Assembly (NCBI GenBank): GCA_025351525.1
Contig: JANXVV010000031.1
Span: 1 to 28,981, forward strand
Direction: 5' to 3'
DNA length: 28,981 bases
Source: Humisphaera sp.
Lineage (GTDB): Bacteria; Planctomycetota; Phycisphaerae; Tepidisphaerales; Tepidisphaeraceae
Positions 1-8,232 of the stretch are shown piece by piece. The position numbers and the translations under genes are program-made. Below the pieces are notes generated by a model. The model made no database searches. It was not told the origin of the DNA and saw nothing but the letters and a program-made list of their open reading frames with translations. Position 1 is the stretch's first letter; the number at the start of each line of letters is the position of its first letter.

Positions 1-1525
1 CCTCGGCCCCGTTGACGGCCATCGGCGTCATCAGAATCCGCAGATCTTCCACCGTGTACCCGAACGCATGCTGCCGAACCAGCAGTGATTTGTGATCCGC
101 CAACGGCTCGTTCTGAGGCATCGGCAAATTATCCAGGTCGACAAGATTCTCATCCAGCCATTGTCGCCAGGGTCGTTTGTTCACCAGTTCGTGCTTGATC
201 TCCTCATCGTTGACGATCCGCCCGAGCTTCTGATCGATCAGGAAAATTTTGCCCGGCTGCAATCGCCATTTACGCAGCACGCTTTTTGGGTCCACCGGCA
301 GCACGCCCACTTCGCTGGCCATGATGACCAGGTCATCCTTCGTCACATAGTAGCGGGAGGGGCGCAAGCCATTACGATCCAACACCGCGCCGACGACCGA
401 ACCGTTGGTGAAGGTGACCGAAGCCGGCCCATCCCACGGCTCCATCAGGCAGGCGTGATATTCGTAGAATGCCTTCAGGTCCTTATCCATCAGCGCGTTT
501 GCCTGCCAGGCCTCCGGGATCATCATCAGCACCGAATGCGGCAGCGAACGGCCATTGAGCGTGAGGAACTGCAAGCAGTTATCGAACGTCGCCGAGTCCG
601 AACCGGATTCGGTGACGATCGGAAACATCTTCTGAAGTTCATCGCCGAATGTTTCGGATTGGAGGGAACCGTAGCGGGCCCGCATCCAGTTGCGGTTGCC
701 GCGCAGGGTGTTGATCTCGCCGTTGTGGGCGATGTACCGATACGGATGCGCGCGGTCCCACGTCGGGAAGGTATTGGTGCTGAATCGGCTGTGAACGATC
801 GCCAGCGAACTGGCAAAATCGCTCTCGGCCAGATCGGGATAATATCGCCGCACCTGACCGGCGGTGAGCATGCCCTTGTAGACCGTCCGATTCGCCGACA
901 GGATCGGGATATAGAACTGCTGCTTGGAGATGTCGGAAAAGTTGCCGAACTCGATCGTGTTTTCGGCTCGCTGGCGGACGAGATACAGGCGCGAGTCAAA
1001 TTCACTGCGCTTGTAAAAACTCTCCCCCATGCCGATGAACACCTGGCGGATTTTCGGCTCGCTCTTGCGCGGCGTCGGTCCCACTTCCGCACTGACCACC
1101 GGCACGTCGCGCCAGCCCAGCACCTTCATGCCGAAATCGCGGGCAATCTTTTCGAGGTTCTGCTCACACTCCAACTGTGCCGCCGGATCTTTCGGCAGGA
1201 AAATCATGCCCACCGCGTACTCGCCCGGCTTGGGCAGGGTGATCCCGAGTTCCCCGCACTTGCGGACAAAAAACGCATGGGGGATCTTGGTTAAAATCCC
1301 CGCGCCGTCGCCGCTGTTAGATTCGCACCCGCACCCGCCGCGATGCTCCATGTTTTCGAGCATCTGCAGGGCGTCGGTGACAATCTTGTTGGAGGCTTTG
1401 CCCTTGATATGACAGATGAAGCCTACGCCGCACGCGTCGTGCTCGAAGGCCGGATCGTATAAACCTTGGGCCGGTGGAAGACCCCGTGGCGTACCTTGCG
1501 ACATATCGAGAGATTGGTCGTTCAT
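1..1525 (-). CDS. gltB: Glutamate synthase (NADPH/ferredoxin) large chain, N-terminal part; 3' end cut by the window
   Basis: Glutamate synthase makes two glutamates from glutamine and 2-oxoglutarate in ammonium assimilation. About 508 codons are visible, covering the class II glutamine amidotransferase domain and the start of the next domain. The N-terminal nucleophile is Cys32 in HDACGVGF, so a propeptide of about 31 residues must be removed. Further family motifs are ENMEHRGGCG, HSRFSTNTFPTWDRAHP, HNGEINTLRGNRNW and LDRNGLRPSRYYVT, in the expected order. The ATG at 1525 gives a normal propeptide length; no clear Shine-Dalgarno precedes it. A strong-looking promoter lies about 70 bases upstream. 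The synthase centre and FMN/Fe-S regions lie beyond the left edge, so whether the electron donor is NADPH or ferredoxin cannot be judged. A 400-codon open frame on the other strand is a shadow. Identification is secure. Confidence 0.95.
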   Translation of the reverse strand, partial: MNDQSLDMSQGTPRGLPPAQGLYDPAFEHDACGVGFICHIKGKASNKIVTDALQMLENMEHRGGCGCESNSGDGAGILTKIPHAFFVRKCGELGITLPKPGEYAVGMIFLPKDPAAQLECEQNLEKIARDFGMKVLGWRDVPVVSAEVGPTPRKSEPKIRQVFIGMGESFYKRSEFDSRLYLVRQRAENTIEFGNFSDISKQQFYIPILSANRTVYKGMLTAGQVRRYYPDLAESDFASSLAIVHSRFSTNTFPTWDRAHPYRYIAHNGEINTLRGNRNWMRARYGSLQSETFGDELQKMFPIVTESGSDSATFDNCLQFLTLNGRSLPHSVLMMIPEAWQANALMDKDLKAFYEYHACLMEPWDGPASVTFTNGSVVGAVLDRNGLRPSRYYVTKDDLVIMASEVGVLPVDPKSVLRKWRLQPGKIFLIDQKLGRIVNDEEIKHELVNKRPWRQWLDENLVDLDNLPMPQNEPLADHKSLLVRQHAFGYTVEDLRILMTPMAVNGAE

Positions 1526-1600
1526 GGGTGAATCATGTAAAGCAGAAGTACGAATCGCCCTGACACAGCGTCCGCGAGGGCGGGAAATACCGAATGGACC

Positions 1601-1629
1601 ATAATAGCGGGGAAATTAAGCAATCGCAA
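1601..1629 (-). promoter_or_regulatory. Sigma-70-like promoter of gltB
   Basis: Read on the minus strand, TTGCGA (1629-1624) is followed after exactly 17 bases by TATTAT (1606-1601). This matches the -35/-10 consensus well and would start transcription near 1594, giving a leader of about 70 bases to the gltB ATG at 1525. No operator was recognised. Confidence 0.5.
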
Positions 1630-1834
1630 CTATTTCGGGCGACGGGCGCAGCGCACAGGGCACATCCAAAATTGTTTATGCCGTTCGTTCCGCGAAGAAT
1701 AAACTCGATATGCCTAATTCCTGCGCGATAGAGAATAATCGCCGGGATACAGCACTGTTTTCGAGGGTATTTTGCCTATTATTTAATCAGAAATGCTTAA
1801 TTCATCAGCAACGCAAATTTACTTCTTCAAAATG

Positions 1835-1878
1835 AAAAATAGACTTGGGCGTCGCCTACGGCTTCCGCCCTCGGCTTG
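1835..1878 (-). terminator. Possible rho-independent terminator formed by a dispersed palindromic repeat
   Basis: Just after the DUF1223 stop the minus strand reads a hairpin with outer arms GGGCG/CGCCC and inner arms GCC/GGC, then a T-rich run (TATTTTT). The hairpin core, CGGAAGCCGTAGGCGACGC, is also a copy of the repeat found inside the debranching enzyme and AsmA-like genes. It may therefore be a mobile palindrome that happens to serve as terminator. The T-run begins about six bases after the stem, which weakens the terminator call. Confidence 0.35.
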
Positions 1879-1893
1879 ACCATTGTTACGAGA

Positions 1894-2697
1894 TCAGTGC
1901 TTCGCGACGCTGACGATCGCCGCCGCCAGAACTCTTCGACTTGTCCGCTCCTGCACCATCACTACCACATTCAAGTTCTCCCGCCGCCATCCCTCTCTTA
2001 AAATCACCTCGCCGGTCCGATCAAACGCGGGAGTGCGATCCGCCGACATCTTTCCCGCAAGCTGCCATTGCCGTACCACGCCGGTGTGCGACAACTGCTG
2101 ACCGGCGTTTTCACCGCGCGCCACATCCGATCGCAAAGCATCTTCGGTCACCGCCATGAACACTTCCGCCTCATCGCCAGGTGTGACGACGGGCAAATCG
2201 GTGACGGTCACGCTTACACTCAATTTTTGCTCATCCGCCTTCGGAACTGTCAACCGAAGCGCGATCCTGCCCTTCGGCTGTTGTGCCGCCGTGCGAACCG
2301 CTTTCATCGCCTGAACTTTGTCGCTGCCGATAAACTGCACGATGCCATCCACCACCATCTGCGGCGTATAGATCTGGTCCGACCGGAAACTCCGCGCATA
2401 CGCCTCCTGCCGTTGCGTGAATTTTGCGGACGAGAAAGGATCGACCCACCCCAGTCGATTCCAGTAATCAACATGCAGGGCCAGGGGAATCACCTCGACC
2501 CCGTCCACCAGGCCGACGATGGCCAGATCGCTCAACACCTTATCCGCAGGCGGGCAACTGGAGCATCCTTCAGACGTGAACAACTCCACGACGACGACCG
2601 GGCGCGTCGTCGCGGGTTTATCCGGCTTCTTCTCGTCTGCATGAACCATCCATGTGACAAACGCCGAAATGCACAGGAACAATAGGGTGGGCTTCAT
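1894..2697 (-). CDS. Secreted DUF1223 family (thioredoxin-like) protein
   Basis: A 267-residue protein with an N-terminal signal peptide (MKPTLLFLCISAFVTWMVHA) followed by the DUF1223 signature VELFTSEGCSSCPPAD near residues 37-52. The CSSC pair sits where thioredoxin-fold proteins keep their redox CxxC. The family motif ALHVDYWNRLGW follows, then YTPQMVVDG. The second half looks like a beta-rich domain. The ATG at 2697 is chosen over an open extension of 42 codons because GAGGAG lies about eight bases upstream and the signal peptide starts there. It lies 132 bases downstream of the RcnA-like gene, so it may be the last cistron of the metal operon or independent. Its substrate is unknown; a role in periplasmic thiol or metal chemistry is inference only. 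Confidence 0.85.
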   Translation of the reverse strand: MKPTLLFLCISAFVTWMVHADEKKPDKPATTRPVVVVELFTSEGCSSCPPADKVLSDLAIVGLVDGVEVIPLALHVDYWNRLGWVDPFSSAKFTQRQEAYARSFRSDQIYTPQMVVDGIVQFIGSDKVQAMKAVRTAAQQPKGRIALRLTVPKADEQKLSVSVTVTDLPVVTPGDEAEVFMAVTEDALRSDVARGENAGQQLSHTGVVRQWQLAGKMSADRTPAFDRTGEVILREGWRRENLNVVVMVQERTSRRVLAAAIVSVAKH

Positions 2698-2829
2698 CAG
2701 AATACTCCTCGCCAGGATTGATCCTCCCAGACGGCGACAATATTCCCAATCAGTATTTAAAACTCTTGATTGAGCCGAATCGCTTGTGACAGTCGGCAGG
2801 TAGTAGGAGGTCCAACGGTACAAGAATAA

Positions 2830-4344
2830 TCACTTAAACGCACTCGCCACTGAAAAAGCCTGCCACGAAATCGCCGCTCCGAGGATGGCGACGACGGCGG
2901 AGGAAACCAGCGGGATGCCGCGCAACCAACTTTCCCGCAAGGCAAACCCATCCAGCGTTTTGCGGGCACCGACAATCAGCAACCCGATGGCGATCAACAC
3001 AGAGGCAAGACCGGCGCTGAAGGCGACGATCAGGGTCAACCCCAGCGCAATTCGATGGAGGGCGATCGCGCTGAGCAGGACGATCAGGGCGGAAGGGCAG
3101 GGGACGATCCCGCCGGAAACGCCCATCGCCAACAGCCCGCCGCGCGAGAAGGCTTGCTGTGAATCGGCATGGGAACCGGGGCGACGGCGCGGGCGGTGCT
3201 GGCCGAACGCGCCGTGTTCGTGCGTAGGCTCAGGCGGCGCGTCCGGCATCTGATATAGACTCAGTCGGCGGACAAACTGCCAACTGCCGACGCACAGAAT
3301 CATCAGTCCCGAGGCGAGTCCGATCCAAGGATAGAGCCGTTCCGGAAGCACGTATCGCGAGGCGTAGAGGACCACGAGGCCCAAAGCAAATACGCCGATC
3401 GTGTGCGTGACGGTGACGATGGCACCCAGCATACACGCATGTCGGGGGGTGCCGCGTGTCCCCACCAAGTAGGCCGCGACGAGCGCTTTGCCGTGACCGG
3501 GAGACAGGGCGTGCATCGCGCCGAACAGAAACGCGACGGCGATGGAAAAGGCGAGGGTGCGCGCGGACAGGAATTGCCCAGGCTGGATCAATTCTGCCAG
3601 CCGGTCGCGCGGGCCGGCAGAAGCCTGAACATGCGGCGGGGTGCCTGTGTCGGGGATTGCTGCGGTGGTGGTTGGGCTACTTTGTCGGATCAGTGTCAGT
3701 CTGGCGGTGACCTGCTGCGGTGGGGCGGACAGCGCATCAACCGGGTAGGCGGTCAGGCCCGCGCTGATGTCGAGGGAGGAGGCATCGGAGTCGACGATTC
3801 GCCACGGGCCGGAAGCGGAGGTGACGATTTCACGCCATCCCGTGCGACTTTTATAATTCGCATCGGAGTACTCGATGGTGGTCTGCGCTGCGTTGTCTAC
3901 TAACGGCACAAGGTAGTCGATAGTGATTAGCAGCGTAGGAAGCCCACCTGCGCCGGGACGCAACAAAAGCTCTGCGGATGTGCTTGAAAGGATGAGCGGA
4001 TGGCCGCTCACGATTACGGTCAGGCGACTGGTCAGCAGTGGGATCTTCTTCGCCAGATACGCGGTGCGGTCACTGACGCTGATTTGACCGGAAGGATCGG
4101 CGTTCAATTCCCGCAACTCATCGACGGCAGGAATCTCCGCGAAATCGATCCGATAACGCAAGTGCAGGCCATCGTCCATAGCCCGTAGAGACGCATGATG
4201 GCTGATGGAGAAGTTGCCCATCGGGTGCGCGCCGGCCAGGAGCGGCAAGAGCAACGATGCGACGATGCCGCAGGTCATCACGGAGACGAATGGCGCGCAA
4301 CCACCTGGTTCTTTTTGCAGGCCGCGAACCAGAGCGAAGCTCAC
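2830..4344 (-). CDS. RcnA/NicO-type nickel/cobalt transporter with large N-terminal extracytoplasmic domain
   Basis: A 504-residue protein. Residues 23-40 form a signal or anchor segment; 41-255 form a predicted extracytoplasmic beta-rich domain; from about 262 a polytopic membrane domain begins. Two signatures of the NicO/RcnA superfamily are clear: HALSPGHGKALVAAYLVG (278-295) and GVSGGIVPCPSALIVLLSA (408-426). Between them lies a hydrophilic loop with five His (375-392, HEHGAFGQH then a basic stretch and SHAD), a plausible metal-binding loop. The start is GTG at 4344, overlapping the TGA of the upstream TPR gene as GTGA, so translation is probably coupled. RcnA of E. coli exports Ni and Co, whereas other NicO members import; direction cannot be read from sequence. 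Standing downstream of a CbiMNQO importer, either a second uptake route or a relief valve is possible. Confidence 0.85.
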   Translation of the reverse strand: MSFALVRGLQKEPGGCAPFVSVMTCGIVASLLLPLLAGAHPMGNFSISHHASLRAMDDGLHLRYRIDFAEIPAVDELRELNADPSGQISVSDRTAYLAKKIPLLTSRLTVIVSGHPLILSSTSAELLLRPGAGGLPTLLITIDYLVPLVDNAAQTTIEYSDANYKSRTGWREIVTSASGPWRIVDSDASSLDISAGLTAYPVDALSAPPQQVTARLTLIRQSSPTTTAAIPDTGTPPHVQASAGPRDRLAELIQPGQFLSARTLAFSIAVAFLFGAMHALSPGHGKALVAAYLVGTRGTPRHACMLGAIVTVTHTIGVFALGLVVLYASRYVLPERLYPWIGLASGLMILCVGSWQFVRRLSLYQMPDAPPEPTHEHGAFGQHRPRRRPGSHADSQQAFSRGGLLAMGVSGGIVPCPSALIVLLSAIALHRIALGLTLIVAFSAGLASVLIAIGLLIVGARKTLDGFALRESWLRGIPLVSSAVVAILGAAISWQAFSVASAFK

Positions 4345-5672
4345 TTGGTAGCCTCCCTGACTTCAACCACGGCGGCGTCCTTAAACTCCTCAATCGCCTG
4401 CCGTGCCTCGGACGCATGCGTTGCGTGAAAGTAGGGATTGATTTCCAGGGCCAGTCGAAGCTCTTCCACCGCACGGTGGGCATGGCCGAGGCGGAGTTGG
4501 ATCATTCCGGAATGAAAGTGGAATTGTGCGTCTCGCGTTCCCAACCGTAACGCTTTAACCATCGCGGCGCCGGCTTCCTCGTATTGGCCGCGCTTGTAGA
4601 GAGTCCAGGCCAGGGCATCCAAAGTGCGGACATCCTGCCGATCCTTTGCACAAGCCGTCGCAATCCGCAGGGCCCCGTCGAGATCGCGGTCATGGTCTGC
4701 GTAAAACAGAGCTACCTGCGCATCGCTTTCGATGCCGTTGGCCCGGTTGATTTTCTCGATCGTGTCGACGATCTGAAGGACCTTCGTCGCATCGTAGGTT
4801 CGGTTGAGCGACGTCAAAAGGTCGCCGAGTCCGACTACCGCATCATGCGTCGGCACGGCGGCGAGGCTCTGTTCGTAATAGGCGACGCCCTCGCTCGCTC
4901 GACCTTGTGCCGCACGGACGCGGCCCATCCCCGATGTCGCCAGATAGTAGCCGGGGAAACTTTTGAGTGCAGCTTCATATTGGGCGGCGGCTTGATCGAG
5001 TTGCCCGGTACCGAAGGAGAGGTTGCCCAGTTGCGTGAGACACCAGGCATATTGCTCCGGGTCGCGTCGCCCGATGATCCGGGCGGCTTTGGACATCATC
5101 TCCGCCGCGCCGGTCGGGTCGCCGGTCAGTTCGCGAAAGTGGGCGACCCGGCACATCGACCCGGCGGAGGGTTTCAGGTCCACCATTTTCTGAATCACCG
5201 TCTCGGCACCGGGATAGTCTCCCAACTCAATCAGGGCGTCTCCCAACATGCCGTAATTCCAGGGGTCGTCGGAATTGAGGGCCATCGCCCTCTTGGCGGC
5301 GTCGGCGGCCAGGGCGAAGCGATGCTGGCCGCCGTACACCCAGGCGAGAGCCCGCAAGGCCCCGTAGTGATCCGGCTTCAACTCCAACGCGCGACGGCAC
5401 GCGGCATCGGCACGCGAGTAGTAGGCTCCATCGCCGGTCTCCCGCGCCTTGGACATAAAACCATTGGCCAATGCGACACAGGCATCGGCATCCCTGGGGT
5501 TGTCTTTGAGTCTGGCCTCCGCGCCGATGACCAGTCGATCCGCTGCGGTTGCGCCGACGGGAATGGATAGGGCAGTGGTCGGTTGCGTCACCGGGATGCG
5601 CTGGGCCTGTGCCGTCGATGACAGGATGGTGAGCAGGATCAAACTCGAACCTGGACGGGAGAGTGATTTCAT
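4341..5672 (-). CDS. Secreted tetratricopeptide repeat protein (TPR-2)
   Basis: A 443-residue protein with a signal peptide (about residues 1-24, ending AQAQ) and at least eight TPR-like helical pairs from about residue 45 to the end, for example YYSRADAACRRALELKPDHY and WNYGMLGDALIELGDYPGAE. It shares the phrase KARETGD..YY.RA and the overall repeat order with the TPR gene at 8233-9534, so the two are paralogues. It lies 47 bases after cbiO and overlaps the RcnA-like gene by four bases, which places it within the metal operon. TPR proteins normally scaffold protein complexes; here the partner could be the extracytoplasmic domain of the adjacent transporter (inference). The ATG at 5672 has no obvious Shine-Dalgarno sequence. 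Confidence 0.85.
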   Translation of the reverse strand: MKSLSRPGSSLILLTILSSTAQAQRIPVTQPTTALSIPVGATAADRLVIGAEARLKDNPRDADACVALANGFMSKARETGDGAYYSRADAACRRALELKPDHYGALRALAWVYGGQHRFALAADAAKRAMALNSDDPWNYGMLGDALIELGDYPGAETVIQKMVDLKPSAGSMCRVAHFRELTGDPTGAAEMMSKAARIIGRRDPEQYAWCLTQLGNLSFGTGQLDQAAAQYEAALKSFPGYYLATSGMGRVRAAQGRASEGVAYYEQSLAAVPTHDAVVGLGDLLTSLNRTYDATKVLQIVDTIEKINRANGIESDAQVALFYADHDRDLDGALRIATACAKDRQDVRTLDALAWTLYKRGQYEEAGAAMVKALRLGTRDAQFHFHSGMIQLRLGHAHRAVEELRLALEINPYFHATHASEARQAIEEFKDAAVVEVREATK

Positions 5673-5719
5673 GGGGGCCTATTATTTCAGGTGTCTGCCG
5701 CTGACATTTCACTGTCGAG

Positions 5720-6559
5720 CTACGAGGTCTGAGGCACTCTAAAATTTTTAACTTTGGTATCTGTTTCCACAGGTCGAGGCGTTAGACCGAGACTCGCGGG
5801 CCGCTCCAGGCCGTGATTGAGCATCAGGGTCTCATCGGAAAGCAGCTCGACTGCGGAACCCTGGGCGATCAGTTCACCGTCATCGAGCAGCAACACGTGT
5901 GAGCAGAGCTCCAGCACCAATTCCAGATCGTGCGTGGCAATGATCCGGGTGACGCTCAACCCGCGCAACAATAAAATCAGTTCACGACGGCCGCGTGGAT
6001 CCAACCCGCTGGTGGGTTCGTCGAGGACGAGTATGCCGGGACCGCAGGCGAGAATACCTGCAAGACAGGCTCGGCGTTTCTCACCGCCGCTCAGTCGATG
6101 CGGGGCGCGTTGCTCGAAGCCACTCAATCCTACACTGTTGAGGGCTTGTTTGACCGCTTCGGTGACTTCCGCCTCGGAGAGCCCGAATTGGCGTGGTCCG
6201 AAGGCGACATCATCAAAGACAGTGGGGCAGAACAATTGATCGTCCGCATCCTGGAATACGAGCCCAACCTGTCGGCGGATGGCAGGCAGGTTATTCGGGC
6301 GCACGGTGACTCCACCGATCTTCACGCAGCCCGTGGCGTCCGCCGCATCCGGAAGGATTCCGTTAAGATGTAGAAGTAGCGTCGACTTGCCTGCGCCATT
6401 GGGCCCGACCAGACCCACGCACGCGCCTGGCTCAACATTGAAGCTGATTCCCTTCAAAGCCTCGGTGCCATCGTCATAGTGGTAATAAAGCTCACTAACC
6501 TCCACCGAAGCAGGCTTGGGCGAATGATGTGAGATTGGCTGCTGGCCGTGAGCGCTCAT
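5720..6559 (-). CDS. cbiO: ECF-type cobalt/nickel transporter ATPase CbiO
   Basis: A 279-residue ABC ATPase with every catalytic motif: Walker A GPNGAGKST (52-60), Q-loop VFQDADDQLF, signature LSGGEKRR, Walker B ILVLDEPTSGLD and switch His in IIATHDLELV. The DDQLF.PTV.DDVAFGP stretch is characteristic of ATPases of energy-coupling-factor transporters. The ATG at 6559 is preferred because it overlaps the cbiQ stop as ATGA; an upstream in-frame ATG at 6577 would lengthen the overlap. With CbiM and CbiQ it should power Ni2+ or Co2+ uptake. Only one ATPase gene is present, as in most CbiMNQO systems, so it probably acts as a homodimer. Confidence 0.93.
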   Translation of the reverse strand: MSAHGQQPISHHSPKPASVEVSELYYHYDDGTEALKGISFNVEPGACVGLVGPNGAGKSTLLLHLNGILPDAADATGCVKIGGVTVRPNNLPAIRRQVGLVFQDADDQLFCPTVFDDVAFGPRQFGLSEAEVTEAVKQALNSVGLSGFEQRAPHRLSGGEKRRACLAGILACGPGILVLDEPTSGLDPRGRRELILLLRGLSVTRIIATHDLELVLELCSHVLLLDDGELIAQGSAVELLSDETLMLNHGLERPASLGLTPRPVETDTKVKNFRVPQTS

Positions 6560-7179
6560 TGCCAGCCTCGGGCGCACATCGCGGCATAGGTTCGGTTCGC
6601 CCGCGCACTCGAACGGACGACGAGTTGGCTGGCGACGGATGCGGAGTTAGTCCAGGACATAGCCCGGCCACCTTTGAAAGTACGGCAGGCACGGGCGCGG
6701 GTCATGCGACGCGATTCATCCAATAGGACGTATAAATAGCGATACATCAACGCGAGTGTGGTAAGCAGGATGGCCGGCACGCGCAGTCTGCGAAATACTT
6801 TCAAGATCTCTGAGAACGGGGTGGTGTTAGCCAAAAGAATCATCGTAAAAAGGCAGAGGGTGCTTCTCGCGGCGAGCATGGCGAACGCGATGCCTCCATG
6901 GGGCTTTAAAAGTGCCAACAATGCCGCACCCAAGGCCAGCGGTTCGAGAAAGATCATCTTGCGAAGGAGGAACGGCCCGGGGATTTGGCTGGCCGCCGCG
7001 ACGAGAAGCAGCACGAACGCGGTCGGCACGATGAAGCCCAACAAGATAGCCGGTCGGGTGGCGGGAAGTAGGCTCGCGGTGATGACCACCGCGAGTGCGA
7101 TACATAGCTTCAATGCCGCCGGTACGCGATGCACCGGGCTTTTGAGATGGCTGTAGGTATCGAGAATATGGACGTGCAT
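6556..7179 (-). CDS. cbiQ: ECF-type cobalt/nickel transporter transmembrane (T) component CbiQ
   Basis: A polytopic membrane protein of 207 residues from the ATG at 7179. It opens with HILDTYSHLKSPVHRVPAALK, like the N-terminus of CbiQ proteins, and ends with the cytoplasmic coupling region containing ARACRTFKG and CARGW, equivalent to the two Ala-Arg-Gly-type coupling helices of T components. An in-frame TTG at 7209, one base after the cbiM stop, would add ten residues (217 in all); neither start has a clear ribosome binding site, and tight coupling to cbiM is possible either way. It overlaps cbiO by four bases. It links the substrate-binding CbiM to the ATPase CbiO. Confidence 0.9.
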   Translation of the reverse strand: MHVHILDTYSHLKSPVHRVPAALKLCIALAVVITASLLPATRPAILLGFIVPTAFVLLLVAAASQIPGPFLLRKMIFLEPLALGAALLALLKPHGGIAFAMLAARSTLCLFTMILLANTTPFSEILKVFRRLRVPAILLTTLALMYRYLYVLLDESRRMTRARACRTFKGGRAMSWTNSASVASQLVVRSSARANRTYAAMCARGWQ

Positions 7180-7210
7180 ATCAATCGTGCTTTGGGGTTG
7201 AGCCTTCAAG

Positions 7211-8209
7211 CTAGGCCGTTGGATCGACAGTGCCGCTTACATTAATCGCGCGCTGCGATCGACGTAACGAAAGGCGCGATGTCAACCATAGACCGGTAAA
7301 GACGGTTGCCGCGCCTGCCGTGCCGGCAAGTATCGTCGCGAGTGGGGCTGAGTGTACGCCGGGCACTTTGTAATCGGCCATCGGCGAAGGGAGTGCGGGC
7401 AAGTTCTGTGTGTGAGTTTCAAAGCCCATCACCGACGCAACCCGCTCGAGCCCATCCGGCCAACGGCACGCGAAGGGGGAGACGAACAGGGCAAGCCCCG
7501 CCAAGACCAGCAGCCCGGTCAGAATCGGACGAGTAGGTTGAGTCTGGGTGAGTGGCCTTCCTTTGCCTGCGACGCCGAAGATCAGGCCCGGTTGCACGCG
7601 CGACACGGCGGCGATGATGAGCGTGGTGATGACCGCCTCACCGATGCCGATGAGTGCATGAACCCCTGCCATTGCGGTGAAGGTTGCGCGCCATGGAGCA
7701 ATACCCGACCAGGCCAGTTGCCCCGCGCAGGTGATCGACGCGAGCACGGTGGCACCCCATGCGGCAAGTGCGACTGCGAAAAGCAAGGCCGTGCGGGGCG
7801 ACACTACCTTCGATGCCATGCGGTCGATCGATCGATAGAGGATGTAGCCGCCGCCGGCACAGACGATTCCCATGTTGAAGATGTTGGCTCCAAGTGCGAG
7901 GATGCCGCCATCGGCAAACACGAGGCATTGGACGATGAGGACGGCGGTGATCGCCAGCAGAGCGGCGTTGGGCCCCAACAAAACCGCGGCTAACACGCCG
8001 CCCACCAAATGTCCTGACGTTCCGGCGGCGACGGGGAAATTCAACATCTGCGCCGCGAAGATAAACGCCGCCGACAGCCCCACGAGGGGGACGCGACTGG
8101 GAGTGAGTTGCTTCCGGGCATCGCGCACTGCGTACACGATTCCCGCCACCGACAGTGCTGAAGCGGCGGCGATCGTCCTGGCATCCAGAAATCCATCGGG
8201 GATGTGCAT
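7211..8209 (-). CDS. cbiM: Cobalt/nickel ECF transporter substrate-binding component, CbiM-CbiN (PDGLE) fusion
   Basis: A 332-residue membrane protein. It starts with MHIPDGFLD; in characterised NikM/CbiM the free N-terminal Met1-His2 and His67 coordinate the metal. Here His67 is present in SGHLVGG (65-71). Other family motifs are ADGGILALGANIFNM (99-113) and VHALIGIGEAVIT (183-195). The C-terminal part has a membrane segment (228-246), the PDGLE motif (251-255), and a final membrane segment (289-311), matching the CbiN/PDGLE module fused to CbiM. GGAG lies about ten bases upstream of the ATG. It follows the TPR-1 gene by 23 bases and precedes cbiQ closely. Nickel versus cobalt preference cannot be decided from these motifs. 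Confidence 0.92.
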   Translation of the reverse strand: MHIPDGFLDARTIAAASALSVAGIVYAVRDARKQLTPSRVPLVGLSAAFIFAAQMLNFPVAAGTSGHLVGGVLAAVLLGPNAALLAITAVLIVQCLVFADGGILALGANIFNMGIVCAGGGYILYRSIDRMASKVVSPRTALLFAVALAAWGATVLASITCAGQLAWSGIAPWRATFTAMAGVHALIGIGEAVITTLIIAAVSRVQPGLIFGVAGKGRPLTQTQPTRPILTGLLVLAGLALFVSPFACRWPDGLERVASVMGFETHTQNLPALPSPMADYKVPGVHSAPLATILAGTAGAATVFTGLWLTSRLSLRRSQRAINVSGTVDPTA

Positions 8210-8232
8210 GATTCAACTCCGGGTTGACGACT

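Larger units (their letters stand above)
1526..1893. other. Non-coding region between gltB and the DUF1223 gene
   Basis: This 368-base gap is more AT-rich than the genes on either side. It holds the gltB promoter (1601-1629) and a palindromic repeat that may terminate the DUF1223 gene (1835-1878). In 1630-1834 I see no supported gene, RNA or riboswitch; the open frames here are short and lack codon character. Confidence 0.5.

Noticed and set aside
92..1294. 400-codon plus-strand open frame
   Set aside because: It is antisense to gltB, whose reverse-strand translation carries all class II amidotransferase motifs; the plus-strand translation has no recognisable protein character.
4584..5570. 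328-codon plus-strand open frame
   Set aside because: Antisense to the TPR-2 gene, which has a signal peptide and clear repeats.
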